A stretch of 64,000 nucleotides of DNA from contig CM069607.1 of the NCBI GenBank assembly GCA_035771175.1, positions 7,800,501 through 7,864,500 of the forward strand, read 5' to 3'. Positions 11,220-22,744 of the stretch are shown here, in pieces (position 1 is the first letter of the stretch; the number at the start of each line of letters is the position of its first letter). Both the position numbers and the translations under genes were made by a program. Under the pieces are notes generated by a model. The model was not told where the DNA came from. It saw nothing but the letters and a program-made list of their open reading frames with translations, and made no database searches. Origin of the DNA: Paratinospora sagittata. Taxonomy: Eukaryota; Streptophyta; Magnoliopsida; Ranunculales; Menispermaceae.

Positions 11220-11320
11220 TACCTCAAAGACACAAAAATCCGTACCTCAACCTCTCTTATCTCGGGTTGATCTGTCTCGAACATCGTCAACTTCAGAGTC
11301 TTAAGATCCGAAACTAAAAC
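11220..11320 (-). pseudogene. Possible captured exon of an unidentified gene
   Basis: On the minus strand, a pyrimidine-poor TTTTAG acceptor is followed by an open stretch reading SDLKTLKLTMFETDQPEIRE and then GTTGAGG or GTACGG as possible donors. The composition looks like real coding sequence. The gene is not recognised; it may belong to the same capture as the polymerase piece just downstream on that strand. Confidence 0.3.
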
Positions 11321-11782
11321 CAAACAAACAACAAAAACAGTAAGATATAGACAGATATATAATAAGTTAACACCAAATACATAAACCCCAAAAAAATTGT
11401 AACAAAAATCTACCTGACATCAAAGCTTCCTCTAGATTTCGACTCTCGAATCTGCTCGGAAATAGGTATTTTCCAGATTCCGACACCAAATCCATGAAAA
11501 TTGCAACCAAAAACAAAAATTAAAACATAAAAAGCGATAAAAAACAACGAATCGAGCTTGAGAACGAGAAGCATGGATTCATCAGAGGAAGAACTCTTAC
11601 GCCGCTGAGAACGAGAAGAAGCTTGAGAAGACAGGTCTAGGAGGAGAGAGATTCGAGCTTTGCCCGGTAAAAGACCAAGGTTGTATTCCTTGAAATCTAG
11701 CCAAATGAACTACAAAGATGAATTTTTTTTCATGATTACATCATCATCTACCATGAAATCATACGAAGAACGGAAAATCTAC

Positions 11783-11845
11783 CTTAGCATAGTAATCTTT
11801 CCAGACTCTACGAGCAATCTGATGTCCTCCCAAATCAAAGGCCTT
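11783..11845 (-). pseudogene. Captured SAR1 GTPase exon fragment, copy 1 (truncated)
   Basis: The minus strand encodes KAFDLGGHQIARRVWKDYYAK followed by a GT donor. This is the switch II region of the small GTPase SAR1, which drives COPII coat assembly at the endoplasmic reticulum. The exon is cut at KAF, where the sequence jumps to intron-like DNA (CCCTCTTTCTTTATT). Copy 2 at 12582 retains the missing upstream part, so copy 1 suffered a deletion after duplication. Confidence 0.7.
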
Positions 11846-12581
11846 CCCTCTTTCTTTATTTTTATTTGCTTATAGCATCAAAAGGCCTACCCTCTTTACC
11901 CAATCAAATATAGATACAAAAATTTGTGAACCAAAAACTGTACCAAACCAATCAAATATTAAAAAGAAAAAGGCAAATAAACAGTACCCATTTTGGCAAA
12001 TCTGATTGCAACCATAAGATAACTATTGAAGATATCGTTGTACTGTAAACGCAAGCATTGCGTTCTATTACATAAGTAGGGTCCGAAAGCAAATGTGAGG
12101 AATGATATCTTGCAAGTTCAAGAAACATAAATATCATCAGCAAATATCTATGTACATTAATCATAACCCTACCCCCACCTGTTTTGTCTTGCTACTACTA
12201 AATAAATCAACCAAGGGAAAAGAGTAGTAGTACTAGGAGGATCCAAAGCCAAGCACTTTGTTAAAACCACAGCTTTTTTCCATCTTTTCCTGCTCCTTCC
12301 TTTCTCTACTTCCACTACGGTCAAAAAGGCTGTACCCCCCAATGAAGCTCCTTCTGTCCCTCTCTCGCTAAATGAAACTCAAATGAAACCCAAACGCAAA
12401 TGCAAATTAAATTTCAATTTCACTCCAGTGGCTCCCACCTATACTATCCCCATAATATCTAACCACTTCTACTGGTTTTACTTCCACGTGTCCGTCGTCT
12501 TTCATGTGCATGCTAAGATGAGTTTTTTTCATGATTACATCATCATTTACCATGAAATCATACAAAGAACGAAAAATCTAC

Positions 12582-12713
12582 CTTAGTATAGTAATCTTTC
12601 CAGACTCTACGAGCAATCTGATGTCCTCCCTAATCAAAGGCCTTGAACTTGATTTTCCTAATGCTTAATTCCTCCGATGTCGGATACTGCGTCGGCTGAT
12701 GCTGAACCAGTCT
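12582..12713 (-). pseudogene. Captured SAR1 GTPase exon, copy 2 (complete exon with nonsense codon)
   Basis: The 44-codon exon on the minus strand begins after a TTTGCAG acceptor with RLVQHQPTQYPTSEELSI and continues through KIKFKAFD, a TAG codon, GGHQIARRVWKDYYTK, and a GT donor. This is the effector/switch region of plant SAR1. The TAG replaces the TTG (Leu) codon seen in copy 1, and there is an Ala-to-Thr change near the end. Intact splice sites show that genomic DNA was captured, not cDNA. Confidence 0.75.
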
Positions 12714-13689
12714 CTGCAAATCATCATCCAACAAGAATTGAAATTAAAACAACAGATTGAAGACTGAACACAACTTACCTTAAAAAGTTAGGTTTTTCTG
12801 AGTTGAGTTGTGAATGGATGATCAAGCAAGTCTGCTTGAAGCTGGCCCTTTTAAGTGGCACGTGTGTTATAGAAAAGAAGAAGAGAGGAAAGAGAGGCTC
12901 TTCTTCTTCCCTATTTCTTTATTTTTATTTGCTTATAGCATCAAAAGGCCTACCCTCTTTACCCAATCAAATATAGATACATAAAGTTGAGAACCAAAAA
13001 CTGTACCAAACCAATCAAATATTTAAAAGAAAAAGTAAATAAACAGTACCCATTTTGGCAAATCTAATTGCAACCATAAGATAACTATTGAAGATATCAC
13101 TGTACTGTAAACGCAAGCATTGCGTTCTATTACATAAGTAGGGTCCGAAAGCAAATGTGAGGAATGATATCTTGCAAGTTCAAGAAACATAAATATCATC
13201 ATCAGATATCTATGTACATTAATCATAACCTTGCCCCCACCTGTTGCACAGTATAGGAGCTGAAAAACTGTACCAAACCAATCAACTTTTTTCCATCTTT
13301 TCTCGCTCCTTCCTTTCTTTATATATTATATATATATTATATATTATAACACCCCCACCGTAACTTTATTGCTAGTCAATCATATTATTTATTATAAATT
13401 TTTACTCCACAATTTCTGCACTTATGTCTCTCTCTCTCACTCTCTTTCTATATTGTGTTATAAAAGAAAAAACAGAAAAAATAAAGCGGCGCTGATCAGA
13501 TGAATGAAAAGAAAAGGACATCACTGTATCTAAGTGTCTCCTCCTCCCTTCTTAATTTAATTACTTACCCTTTTTTTTAACTCATTTCAACTAACTAATT
13601 AATAAATAAGAAAGCTACTAAGCTCTGTAAACATGAGTAATGATGCGTAGCAATAACAACTTAAAGTAATATTGCTTCCCATAGCAGCA

Positions 13690-14015
13690 GTTCTCAGCAG
13701 CAGCTCATCTCTTTCTTCCTACCTTCCTTCTCTGCTACTGCAATTGAGACAGTCGAGGTGCTTCCTCGAGCCACACAACGCTATAAAAGCAAGTAAAAAA
13801 CAACAGTCTCATCTCTTTCTTCCTACCTTCCTTCTCTGCTACTGCAATTGAGACAGTCGAGGTGCTTCCTCGAGCCACACAACGCTATAAAAGTAAGTAA
13901 AAAATAGCAGCAGCTCATCTCTTTCTTCCTACCTTCTTTCTCTGCTATTGCAATTGAGACAGTCGAGGTGCTTCCTCGAGCCACACAACGCTATAAAAGC
14001 AAGTAAAAAAGATAA
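13690..14015 (+). repeat. Three tandem units of about 105 bp, each with a TATA-like box
   Basis: The block CTCATCTCTTTCTTCCTACC ... ATTGAGACAGTCGAGG ... ACACAACGCTATAAAAG is repeated three times (starting near 13703, 13808 and 13914). Each unit ends in CTATAAAAG, a good TATA box context. It may be a captured core promoter or 5' region that was triplicated; no downstream gene was recognised. Confidence 0.65.
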
Positions 14016-14539
14016 GAAAAGAACCCAATATTTTTTTTTAATGTTTCTTAAATAAAAGAGCTAGAGCTAGCTTTGTTCTCATCAGCTCTTTCTTCCTTCA
14101 GTGCTCATAATCACTAACACTAACTCCATAGTACGTATATACTTTTTTGTTGGAAGAAAAAAAGAAGAAGAAAGAAGCCCAAAAACCCAGAAGAAATTTA
14201 TAACCCAAAAGAAAAAATGATGTATAGTTAGCTAGCTAGAGAGCAATAAAAATATTTATATATATATACATATATAGCTACCTCGAGACCACAAAACACA
14301 CAAAATTAATGAGGATTGCTATTTTGTTGACTTTGTGTTTCTTCTCTGACCATTCATTTAAACACTATAATCTTGATATGTTTGATAAACATGCAAACAA
14401 TACACCCGTGAAATACTCGATAAATGGATGAGAACTCAAATTGCTTCATGCTGGCCAGAGAATTTTCTTATAGATTACTTAATCCAGCAATCTTTTAGTC
14501 ATTAATGATGAAGTTACAAGACCATCTGTATGATTACGG

Positions 14540-14807
14540 GCTCCAACTTCAAATTGTGGATAATGAAGATTAGCCTTTTCTCGAAATCGATGAAACTTTC
14601 GTTTATTGTTGGTCTCCAAGAGAAACAAGCACGCTAATAGTTTATTGGTCCATCATTGGTCGACCTACTATAAGAGTCGTTCTAGATGACGAAGCGGAGA
14701 CTAGGTACCCTGAAAATTTGTATGATGTTTTTTGGCATGACCTTATGGAGTCCGGTCTGCCAGTAATTTCAACATATGTACCATATTATTATGCATGGGC
14801 GTATTAA
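14540..14807 (+). pseudogene. Unidentified coding-like fragment inside the CACTA element
   Basis: One frame reads YDYGLQLQIVDNED, a TAG stop, then PFLEIDETFVYCWSPRETS continuing through RPTIRVVLDDEAETRYPENL to a TAA near 14806. The composition is that of a globular protein rather than random AT-rich DNA. The family is not recognised. It is probably another captured or decayed gene piece. Confidence 0.35.
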
Positions 14808-14840
14808 ATTAATGTATACATCTAAATGTGCGTGCATGTG

Positions 14841-14852
<12 letters not shown>

Positions 14853-14877
<25 letters not shown>

Positions 14878-14878
14878 A
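14853..14878. repeat. (GT)n microsatellite
   Basis: A TG/GT dinucleotide run follows a short TA run. Confidence 0.9.
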
Positions 14879-15162
14879 TAACTCATAATAGATGTATAAA
14901 TGTAATATAACCTATGAATATAAAAATATGTAATATTAGATAAATGTTATATGACACTTTACTTTTGTATATTATACAATTAAATGAAGAAGACATACAA
15001 CCACCTATATATTTCAAGCATGTATTTACCTAGCTATATAGTGTTTGTTTGTTGCAAAACTTTGAATAATAATAAGAAGCAGATATTTATATAAATATTT
15101 GTTAAATAAGTAAGCGTCATGTGATAATTAATTACATTTTCTAATTACACACCAATGAGCAG

Positions 15163-17107
15163 TTTGGTATATGTCATTGTAAATACCTCTCACTATTTGT
15201 TTTTTTTCTTTTCTTTTCTTTCATCTCTTTCTTCTTTTGTTTTCTTTCTCAACCACTCCCCCTTTTCATCTCTCCAGCAATCTCTCTCTATCTCTTGCTT
15301 CATTTCCAACCATTCCTTCTCTTCATCTTCATCTACTGCTTCTCTTCATCTCTTCAATGCGAATTATAGTATTGATGCGACTGCAGATTTTTGTCGGTTG
15401 AGTCTTCAATCTATAAAAAGAAGAAGTAAGCTTTTCTTTTTTTATATCTAAATTTCTTTTTGGGCAGATAGGGTCGGAAAAGAAATTAGAATACAGATTC
15501 AGATTAAGTCAATTAAACTATATTCAATTTTATTTTTCATACAAGAGATCTAAGTCACCTGTACTTTTGAACATGTACAACGGGAGAAGATAACTAATAT
15601 CTACATTTTTTATTCTTTCTTCCTTAATTTTCTTAGTTATTTATCATAGAATTATAGAATCATAATATCTTCTTCTTTTTTTGGTACAGTTTAGTCATTC
15701 AAGAAGACATTCAAGGTTAGTGCATCTCTTGAATGTTTTGCTTTTGATTTTTCAATTTAGGCTTTTCTTTTCAGAATATTTGAATTACTTATTCTTTGAT
15801 TAAATTGTAGATTTAGAATCTTGGTAGAAAATTCATGTTTTTTATTTCATCTGGCTAGGTTTGAACTTAAATAGTTTCGAATTTGCTTGATTGTTTATAC
15901 ATGAATTCCTTCATGAAAACACCTCAAGCTGATTGATGACTTTAATTCTTCTTAAATATTTTAAATACTTTAAGGGTTGTTCTTTGGTTTCTAGAGTTTT
16001 TTTTAAGTTATTTTAGTCAATAAACTAATGGGTTGTACTAACTTTTTTAGGTTGTGGAGAGAAGAGAAGAATTGTTTCCTGTAAATCTTGGACGCAAATA
16101 TTGAAGATGAACAATAATATTATTTTTCCATTCAAAGACTATTGTTTCTTGTATCATTTTGTTTCATTCATTATTTTACATATAATGTTCACATAACTTT
16201 TTGACCTCAATAATAGGCATGTTTATTTTGACTTTCCTTTGCTCCTAATCTTCATCTTACTATTATATAATATTCAAACGAAGAATTTTGTTTTTTTTTA
16301 ACTTGAGTGTTGCTACATTTCTAGAGTTAGAATTATTGCAAATATTCCTGTTACCAATCGAATAATGGAAAAACTTATATTGTTATCAATATCATATTAT
16401 ATGCTTATATATAAACTTGAATAATGATAATGTCCTTTCCAAATACAGGGTTGACTTGCATGGTATGTGAATTACATTGATTATTTTTTGTATGTTGGGT
16501 TTTATTTGAGAGAAGAGGAAAGAACTTGGTGTATAGGCCGAGTATATAGGTATTAGTTGCATTGGAATTGATATTAAAATTACTATAGGTGTGGTAGTAG
16601 TAGTATGTAGGGTAGTACTATAAGCATCTTGACATAAGTAAAGAAGTGATACCGTATAATGACAAATCATTGCACTAAATTGATCATAGAGTAGACTTTT
16701 AGAGTTCTTTTCTTAAGTCAAGTTGTCATCTTTATGTCAAGTTCTTCTTCATATAAGGTCCCAACAATATCATTATATCTCGGACTACACATAGACGAAG
16801 ATCCGACATAAATCTGAACTAATAACTCACTCCAAAAAAGAATCCTCAGCATATCACGCACTCCCCACCTTCATACCTTCATGTTAATATTTCTTAAATA
16901 GATGAGACCCCACCTTCATTATATATATATATATATCCTGAGAAATGTCAACAAAAATATTTTTTCTTCGGTTTGGTATATGTCATTATCAATACCTCTC
17001 ACTATTTATTTTTTCCTTTTCTTTCATCTCTTTCTTCTTTTGTTTTCTTCTCAACCACTCCTCCTTTTCATCTCTCCAGCAATCACTCTCTATCTCTTGC
17101 TTCAACA
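15163..17107. repeat. Pair of about 140 bp direct repeats (15163-15303 and 16968-17107)
   Basis: Both copies read GTTTGGTATATGTCATT ... TACCTCTCACTATTT ... CTCAACCACTC ... ATCTCTCCAGCAATC ... CTCTATCTCTTGCTTCA. Between them is AT-rich, intron-like DNA with no recognised gene. They are pyrimidine-rich and may be duplicated 5'UTR material. Confidence 0.6.
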
Positions 17108-18169
17108 TATGTAATGACTGTGACTTTGACCAGTTGTTCATTTCGTTTATATATGTTATAAGTTGCCAAACCCATTTCGTTGTTGCATCATCATATATGT
17201 AATGTTAGTCATCGTTTTGTCATATTTATGTACTTATAAAGGTTGTAAATAAATGCATGACTATGAATTTTACATTATCTAATTTGATGGTATTTTATTA
17301 ATAGAAGCTTTAAAAAAAATAGAAAGATTTTTCTTTTTGTTTGACAAAATTTCATGCATCATAAATTTCCATCAAAATGTTACGATGATATATATATGAT
17401 CAAATATTTATACCAACCTATAATAGTGAAAAATTATAGATGATTTTTTTTTAATTCGTATAGACAACAAATGATGAATGCTATATAATTATATTTTAAT
17501 CAATTAGTTAATATTATTCTTAACATCAATATTATTTACACAGAATGGTAGCATTTTTAGTAAATCTAAATTGAGTCTATAGTAGTATTATTTTATTAAC
17601 GTCGCCCGATGGGCGGGGCTACAAACTTGTTTTATTAAAACTTTAACCCCATGCCCTTTTCTTTTCCATCCCTTTGTCCTCAAATCTAACCACAAAGAAA
17701 CCCTAGCAGAGAGACCATCGCCTCTAGAGGTTTCAATTTAGGTTCGTATTTTAGGTTTTTGCAAGATCGAGGTTCGATTTTAGTTTTTGATCAAGGGATA
17801 AGTATTGAAGGGTGAAACAAAGTGATTTCGGTGGAGGCATCTGGGTAGGGGAAAAAATCATGTTGAAGTTTTGGAGGTTCGTATCTCCTAACTTCATTTA
17901 CTTTGTTGGCCTTCGTTAGATTCTCAAGTTATTTCAATGCGTGTCTTACCTTCGGATTTGTTCTTTTTGGTTGTTTGTGCTCATGGATGATCTAGTCTTA
18001 TTAGGTTTTTCTTTATGTTTTTCCATACTTGACTTAGTTCTTAGCTTTGATTTTTTTTTTTTAAATCTTGTTATCCATGATTTAGGTCTAGATTGGGTGC
18101 TTCTCTTTGGTTGTGGTTTGAGCAAATGGTTGAGAGCTTGGTATATATGAACCCACTTTCTTAATCCAA

Positions 18170-20000
18170 GGGTATTCAAGGTGTTCGAAAAAATGTGTCA
18201 AAGAGATGTGCAACCTAATTTTTCTATTTACAACTCTTTGATTCATGGTATATATATAGTTCTTTTCAATAAGAAAAAGTTGTGAGATTGTTTTACGAAA
18301 TGCTAAGATAGAAAACCTTACTTGGTGTTTCTAATCTTTACATATTAATAGAGCATTATAAAAGTTGACTTGTATGAAGACACATTCTAACAGAACTTTG
18401 GTTTATTAAGTTATAGTTTGTGAATTGATGAAGGTGCCATTCATATTGGTTTCTAAATCTAAATGCACTCAAAGTATTTGAAGATATGCATCAAAGAGGT
18501 GTAAACCTAATGTATTTCTATTTATAGCTCTTTTATTCATGAGTTATGTAGTTTTTCTCAATAGAATGAAGTTGTGAAATGTTTATATGAAATACTAAGA
18601 TAGAAATCTTGCTTGATGTTTTAATATTCACATATAAAAAGGAGCATTATAAGAATTAACTTATATTGGCACACCCCTTTGAATCCGAAATTGTCTAACA
18701 TATAGACAAATACACCCACCTTCTGCCCAACAGGGTATGACAATAAGAGATTTGCAGTAGAAATGTGGGCCCATTTCATAACACGTAATATATCGAAAAT
18801 AAGACAACTTCATTAATAGATAAAAGATGTTCAAAATAATATAATAAGGTTTCACAGGCAGTGGTCTCTAAGATACAAAATATAAGGGGACAAACCCCCA
18901 CAAAAGAAAATGGCCAATGTCGTCAGAATAAGGTAGCTATATTACAACCCCTTGATAAACAAAAAGATAAGTTTCGGCATGAGTCGAGACTGGCAACCGC
19001 CTCCTGTACAGATCAACCCCAACCAAGCTTAACTCCCTGAAAGATGAAGCAACTGGGTGAGCTTACAGCACAGTTGATCAATCAAAGTAAAGGCAACATT
19101 TACAGAAGATAAATACAACAGTACATAGAATATAATATTTCAAACCACGTCAAGAAATACAATCATGAAATGCAGCAGCATCCTTCGTACTAACGTACAT
19201 GTGCTTTATAAATCAAATAGCAACTACAGAGTGCACTGCGGGCCGTGTGCTTAGTATCATCATGTGACGGTTCCCCTTTGAAATCATGGGACCGAGCCCA
19301 ATGCAGCTCCAAGTCCCGCAAACAAAGGTGCTCAACCGTATCACGAGGGGTTCCAATGATCTGTCTCAAAGGCAATGAACCACCCTCATCAATAGTATGT
19401 CATATGCATGAAGTAATGTAGCATGGTATCATGTATATAAAAGATGCAATGCTATGCTTATCGTAAAGTAAAAGAATACGCAAATCTATGCCTTCATTCC
19501 CACCTTAAGATGCAAGTTTCGCACAAACTTTCAGAGGCAAAGTCTTGGCGCAAAATCAACAAAGTCTCAGTGCTTTTCAAAAGGGAAAAGGTTTCAACAA
19601 GTGATGGTTTGGTGCAAATGGACCCCCCTATTTATAGAAAAACATGGAGCAGAAGGACCTGGGAAAGTGCCTGGGCACATGCCCGACTCAATTTTTGAGC
19701 GTCGAGTGCAGGTTTCGATGCACAATTCCTACGGAGTTGTCATCCGAGACAGTGTTCGAGGTTTACATGTGTACGTATTACAAGTTATTTGGTCTTAAAA
19801 GGTCCATTTTTCAGGGGTGTTGCATATATGGAGACACATTTTCAAGATCTAACTAGTTCAAAATCTTTTATTTGAGGAATAGAATAGGAAGTCATTCTAT
19901 AACACCTTCTTAATCTACCCACCTGAAGTATAAATGTACCTCAAGGTGTTTGAAAAATGTATTAATTAAGCTCTTTGATTCATTGGTTATGTAGTTCTTT
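18170..20000 (+). pseudogene. Captured and duplicated PPR gene fragments
   Basis: At about 18175-18250 the + strand encodes KVFEKMCQRDVQPNFSIYNS followed by LIHG, a typical pentatricopeptide repeat of an organelle RNA-binding protein. It is followed by a degraded second helix pair (RLFYEMLR) at about 18270-18310. A diverged copy (KVFEDMHQRGV) is at about 18475-18510, and a third, more decayed one (LKVFEKC) at about 19940. The three are units of a roughly 300 bp tandem duplication. The solo LTR at 18667-19824 interrupts the second unit. Stops in every frame make it non-coding now. Confidence 0.65.
18667..19824. mobile_element. Solo LTR nested in the CACTA element
   Basis: It begins TGGCACACCCC, ends GGGGTGTTGCA, and is flanked by a perfect 5 bp duplication TATAT (18662-18666 and 19825-19829). 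The flanking PPR-derived repeat (AACTTATAT|GGAGACACATT) is continuous across it when compared with the unit at about 18370. The beginning resembles the LTR at 63250 (TGGCACACCCC). No internal region is present. Confidence 0.85.
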
Positions 20001-20898
20001 CAATGTTTCCATTTCGAAATTGTATGTTTATTGTTTTTCAAAAGAACCATCCACTGACTAAGGATAAACTCACCTTCTTGATATAACACTTTTCTTGTGT
20101 AGATGTGGAGTTGTATTGACACATTTGAATTTATTTTGATGTTGTGGAGGAGTAATTCAAATATTTGGAAGTAAATATGACAGGTACTTTCCAGGTTCAA
20201 ATTTTTTAAAAGTAAAAAAATAAAGGAGTTTAATCTTTTTCTTAATTTTATTCATACTTATCAATTTTTTTTATTATGTTTTTCCATTGACGAATGTACT
20301 TTTATTCTACATGTAGGTTTAATGGATACAAGAGGCATGAAAGTACTTCTAACTTGTTGGCGCTAAAGATTATTGTAATTTGTTAAATATTATTATAGGT
20401 TCATAAATGTATCAATCAATACTTTGTTAAATATTACATCATCGATGAAATGAGATAGTTTTGTTGTGAATTGTTGAATTTCTTATTTATTATTTGCATT
20501 TTTTTTACTTTATTATTTACATTTTTATTGTACTAGATAAAAGATTATCTTGGAATTGCATATTGCATATATACATACATATTCATGTATGGATACATAT
20601 ATATGTATGTATGAATAATGGTTTTAAGGACAATTAGGAAAAAACATCATTAAAAGTAATGTAACACGACATTTATCAAATGTCCTAATTATTGAATTCT
20701 ATTTTACCCCAACCATAACACGACGTTTACAAAACATCCTAATAGATATTTTAAGGACGTTTTCTAAACGTCACAAAAAATGTCATAAAAAAATTATCTT
20801 TAAGGACTCCTATTTCATTGACGTTTGAAAAAAGCTCCTAATATATCTTCAAGGACGTTTTTCAAACGTTCTTGTAGGGAAAATTTCTTGTAGTGTTA

Positions 20899-22260
20899 AT
20901 ACCAATAGTTGGATCATGAGCTCGAAGTCAAGAACAATATTCTCACATTTAGAGATGAGCTTAGTATCATGAGCTCATTGTCGAACATAAGCTCAGAGTC
21001 ATGAGCTTATAGTCAAAAGTAGTTTAGACCATGAGGTTAGGATTATGAGCTCGGTGGTCATGAGCTCAGGGAGAATGACTAACCTAAGATTCGAAAAAAA
21101 AATGGTTTATTGGTGCCCCAAATTTAAGCTTAGTACCCATTTCACTTAAGGGCGTAAGAAAAATTAAGAATGACGGCTCGACAAGTAAACCAAACTCAAG
21201 TATCAAGCTGGGCCCATGATTCACATTTGAAAAGGATGATAGCTTGGACGGTTAACCTATTACTATTCGAGCCGACCAATCATTCTTAAGCTATGAACAA
21301 ACCTTTTCAAGACCTTTCTCATGCCACCAAATTGAGATACCAATTAAAAAGAAAGTAAAACCTTCATCCTTCTAAGAAGCCCGGAGGCTAGGGGTAGATG
21401 TTGGACCATGAGATTGACATGATAAGGTGGATGGCTATCAACTTGAATTAATGAGCTGGGTGACCACAGGATGAGCTAGATGGTCATGAACCCAACATGA
21501 TGAGCTCGGTGACCACAAGATGAGATAGATAGTCATGAGCTCAGCATCATGAGCTGGACAGCCACAGGATGAGTCGACGATCATGAACTCAACATGATGA
21601 GCTAGGTTGTCAAGATATGAGCTAGATGATTGTGAGTTGACAAGGATGAGCTACCTAAGATTCGGAAAAGACGGTTACTCGACATACGGAGCTTACAATA
21701 GGAACCCACCTTGCATATACGGCGAAGACATCAACTTGGTCTGGATAATCTGACAATGTCAGAGGATGACCTAACATTGTTTGAGCTGACCTATCGTCCT
21801 TGACATAAAATGACTTTTAAGGAGACACCCACAAGGGATGAGCTCGGGATATCGAATTGACCTCCCAATAACAGAGTGATAGCTAAAGACAACTAGCATA
21901 GGCCCTACCTCATGGACCCCACTCTGAAAGTATGGCAAGGCGACTACAAATGTGGAGCCAACTTGGCCATAAGAACCTTACCTGTAAATACCCCACTAAT
22001 CCCCATTATTTGGGAAAGTAAGCCATAAATTTACTTTAATTAATAAAAAGTTAATCCTGAGACATCTCAACTCTGACTAGGCATCAAAAGGTCTTTGGCT
22101 AACACCACGTCAGTGTTATTCACAATAACTTATTCTCTTATCTTCTATTTCAAGTCCAATGTGCCTAGCTCATGGTGAAGTGTTAAATCCACGGTTCTAG
22201 GTCAGCTCATTCCATCCACATAATCACATTATGGTGTTGGTCAAATTTTGCACCAATAAT
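20899..22260. repeat. Continuation of the ATGAGCT-rich repeat beyond the CACTA element
   Basis: Arrays of ATGAGCTC/GATGAGCT words with GGTCATGAGCTC and CCACAGGATGAG run from about 20910 to 21660, followed by unique-looking sequence with no genes. This is the right half of the element that begins at about 9100. Its class is not recognised. Confidence 0.55.
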
Positions 22261-22740
22261 ATTTATGTCAAAATTTTTGTCTTTGGTAAGCCAAGTTGTC
22301 CACTCAAGTTATGAAATGAATAATAAAAAAATGAAGGTTTTTTTAATAAACAAAAAGAAATTGAAATCACAACTTACAGTTTTATTTTATTACTATTATT
22401 TTATTTTATTTTTGCACTGTTGGAACCGAGTAAGGATCATGAGAACCTCTAATCATTGTTCTGACTTCCACTTATTTTAGGGGAAAAGAACCCCACTTAG
22501 GCATATAGGGGGAGTTGAACCACCTCAAGAATAGGGACTAGGTATCTATCTGGGGGAGCTAAGGCCCTTTTGGCACAACTTGATTAACATTAGATGGTAC
22601 TTTCTTCGCCCATATTTTGTAATTATATAGTAATCTTCCAATCTGCAAGCCATCTTGGCTAGAACACATGTGCTACCTTATTTTTCATTTTTAGATATGA
22701 AATTACATGATAAAACGATAAGTGTTTTGCCTATTGGCCC
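22261..22740. other. Non-coding AT-rich stretch, nothing recognised
   Basis: Contains TTATTTTATT simple sequence and no recognisable gene, element end or RNA. Confidence 0.5.
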
Positions 22741-22744
22741 AAGT

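Larger units (their letters stand above)
11720..13245. repeat. Internal direct duplication carrying the two SAR1 fragments
   Basis: The segments 11725-12180 and 12527-13245 are near-identical in order: a SAR1 exon piece, then GCTTATAGCATCAAAAGG, then GCATTGCGTTCTATTACATA and ATCATAACC. Copy 1 lacks about 250 bp present in copy 2 (roughly 12647-12910). This is a duplication within the CACTA element. Confidence 0.75.
10216..20895. mobile_element. CACTA (En/Spm-type) DNA transposon with captured gene fragments
   Basis: The left end CACTACAAGAAA and the right end TTTCTTGTAGTG form the terminal inverted repeat of a CACTA transposon. A perfect 3 bp target duplication, TTA, lies at 10213-10215 and 20896-20898. 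Both subterminal regions carry many ACGTCC/GGACGT words in direct and inverted orientation (10250-10490 and 20660-20875), the expected layout of transposase binding sites. No transposase coding region is recognisable, so the 10,680 bp element is non-autonomous. Inside are exon pieces of host genes (RNA polymerase I large subunit, SAR1, PPR), an internal duplication, and a later solo LTR at 18667-19824. It interrupts a minisatellite-rich repeat that continues on both sides. Confidence 0.88.

Noticed and set aside
14080..14125. Possible microRNA precursor (CTCTTTCTTCCTTCAGTGCTC)
   Set aside because: No convincing complementary arm of suitable length was seen, and the sequence is simple pyrimidine-rich.
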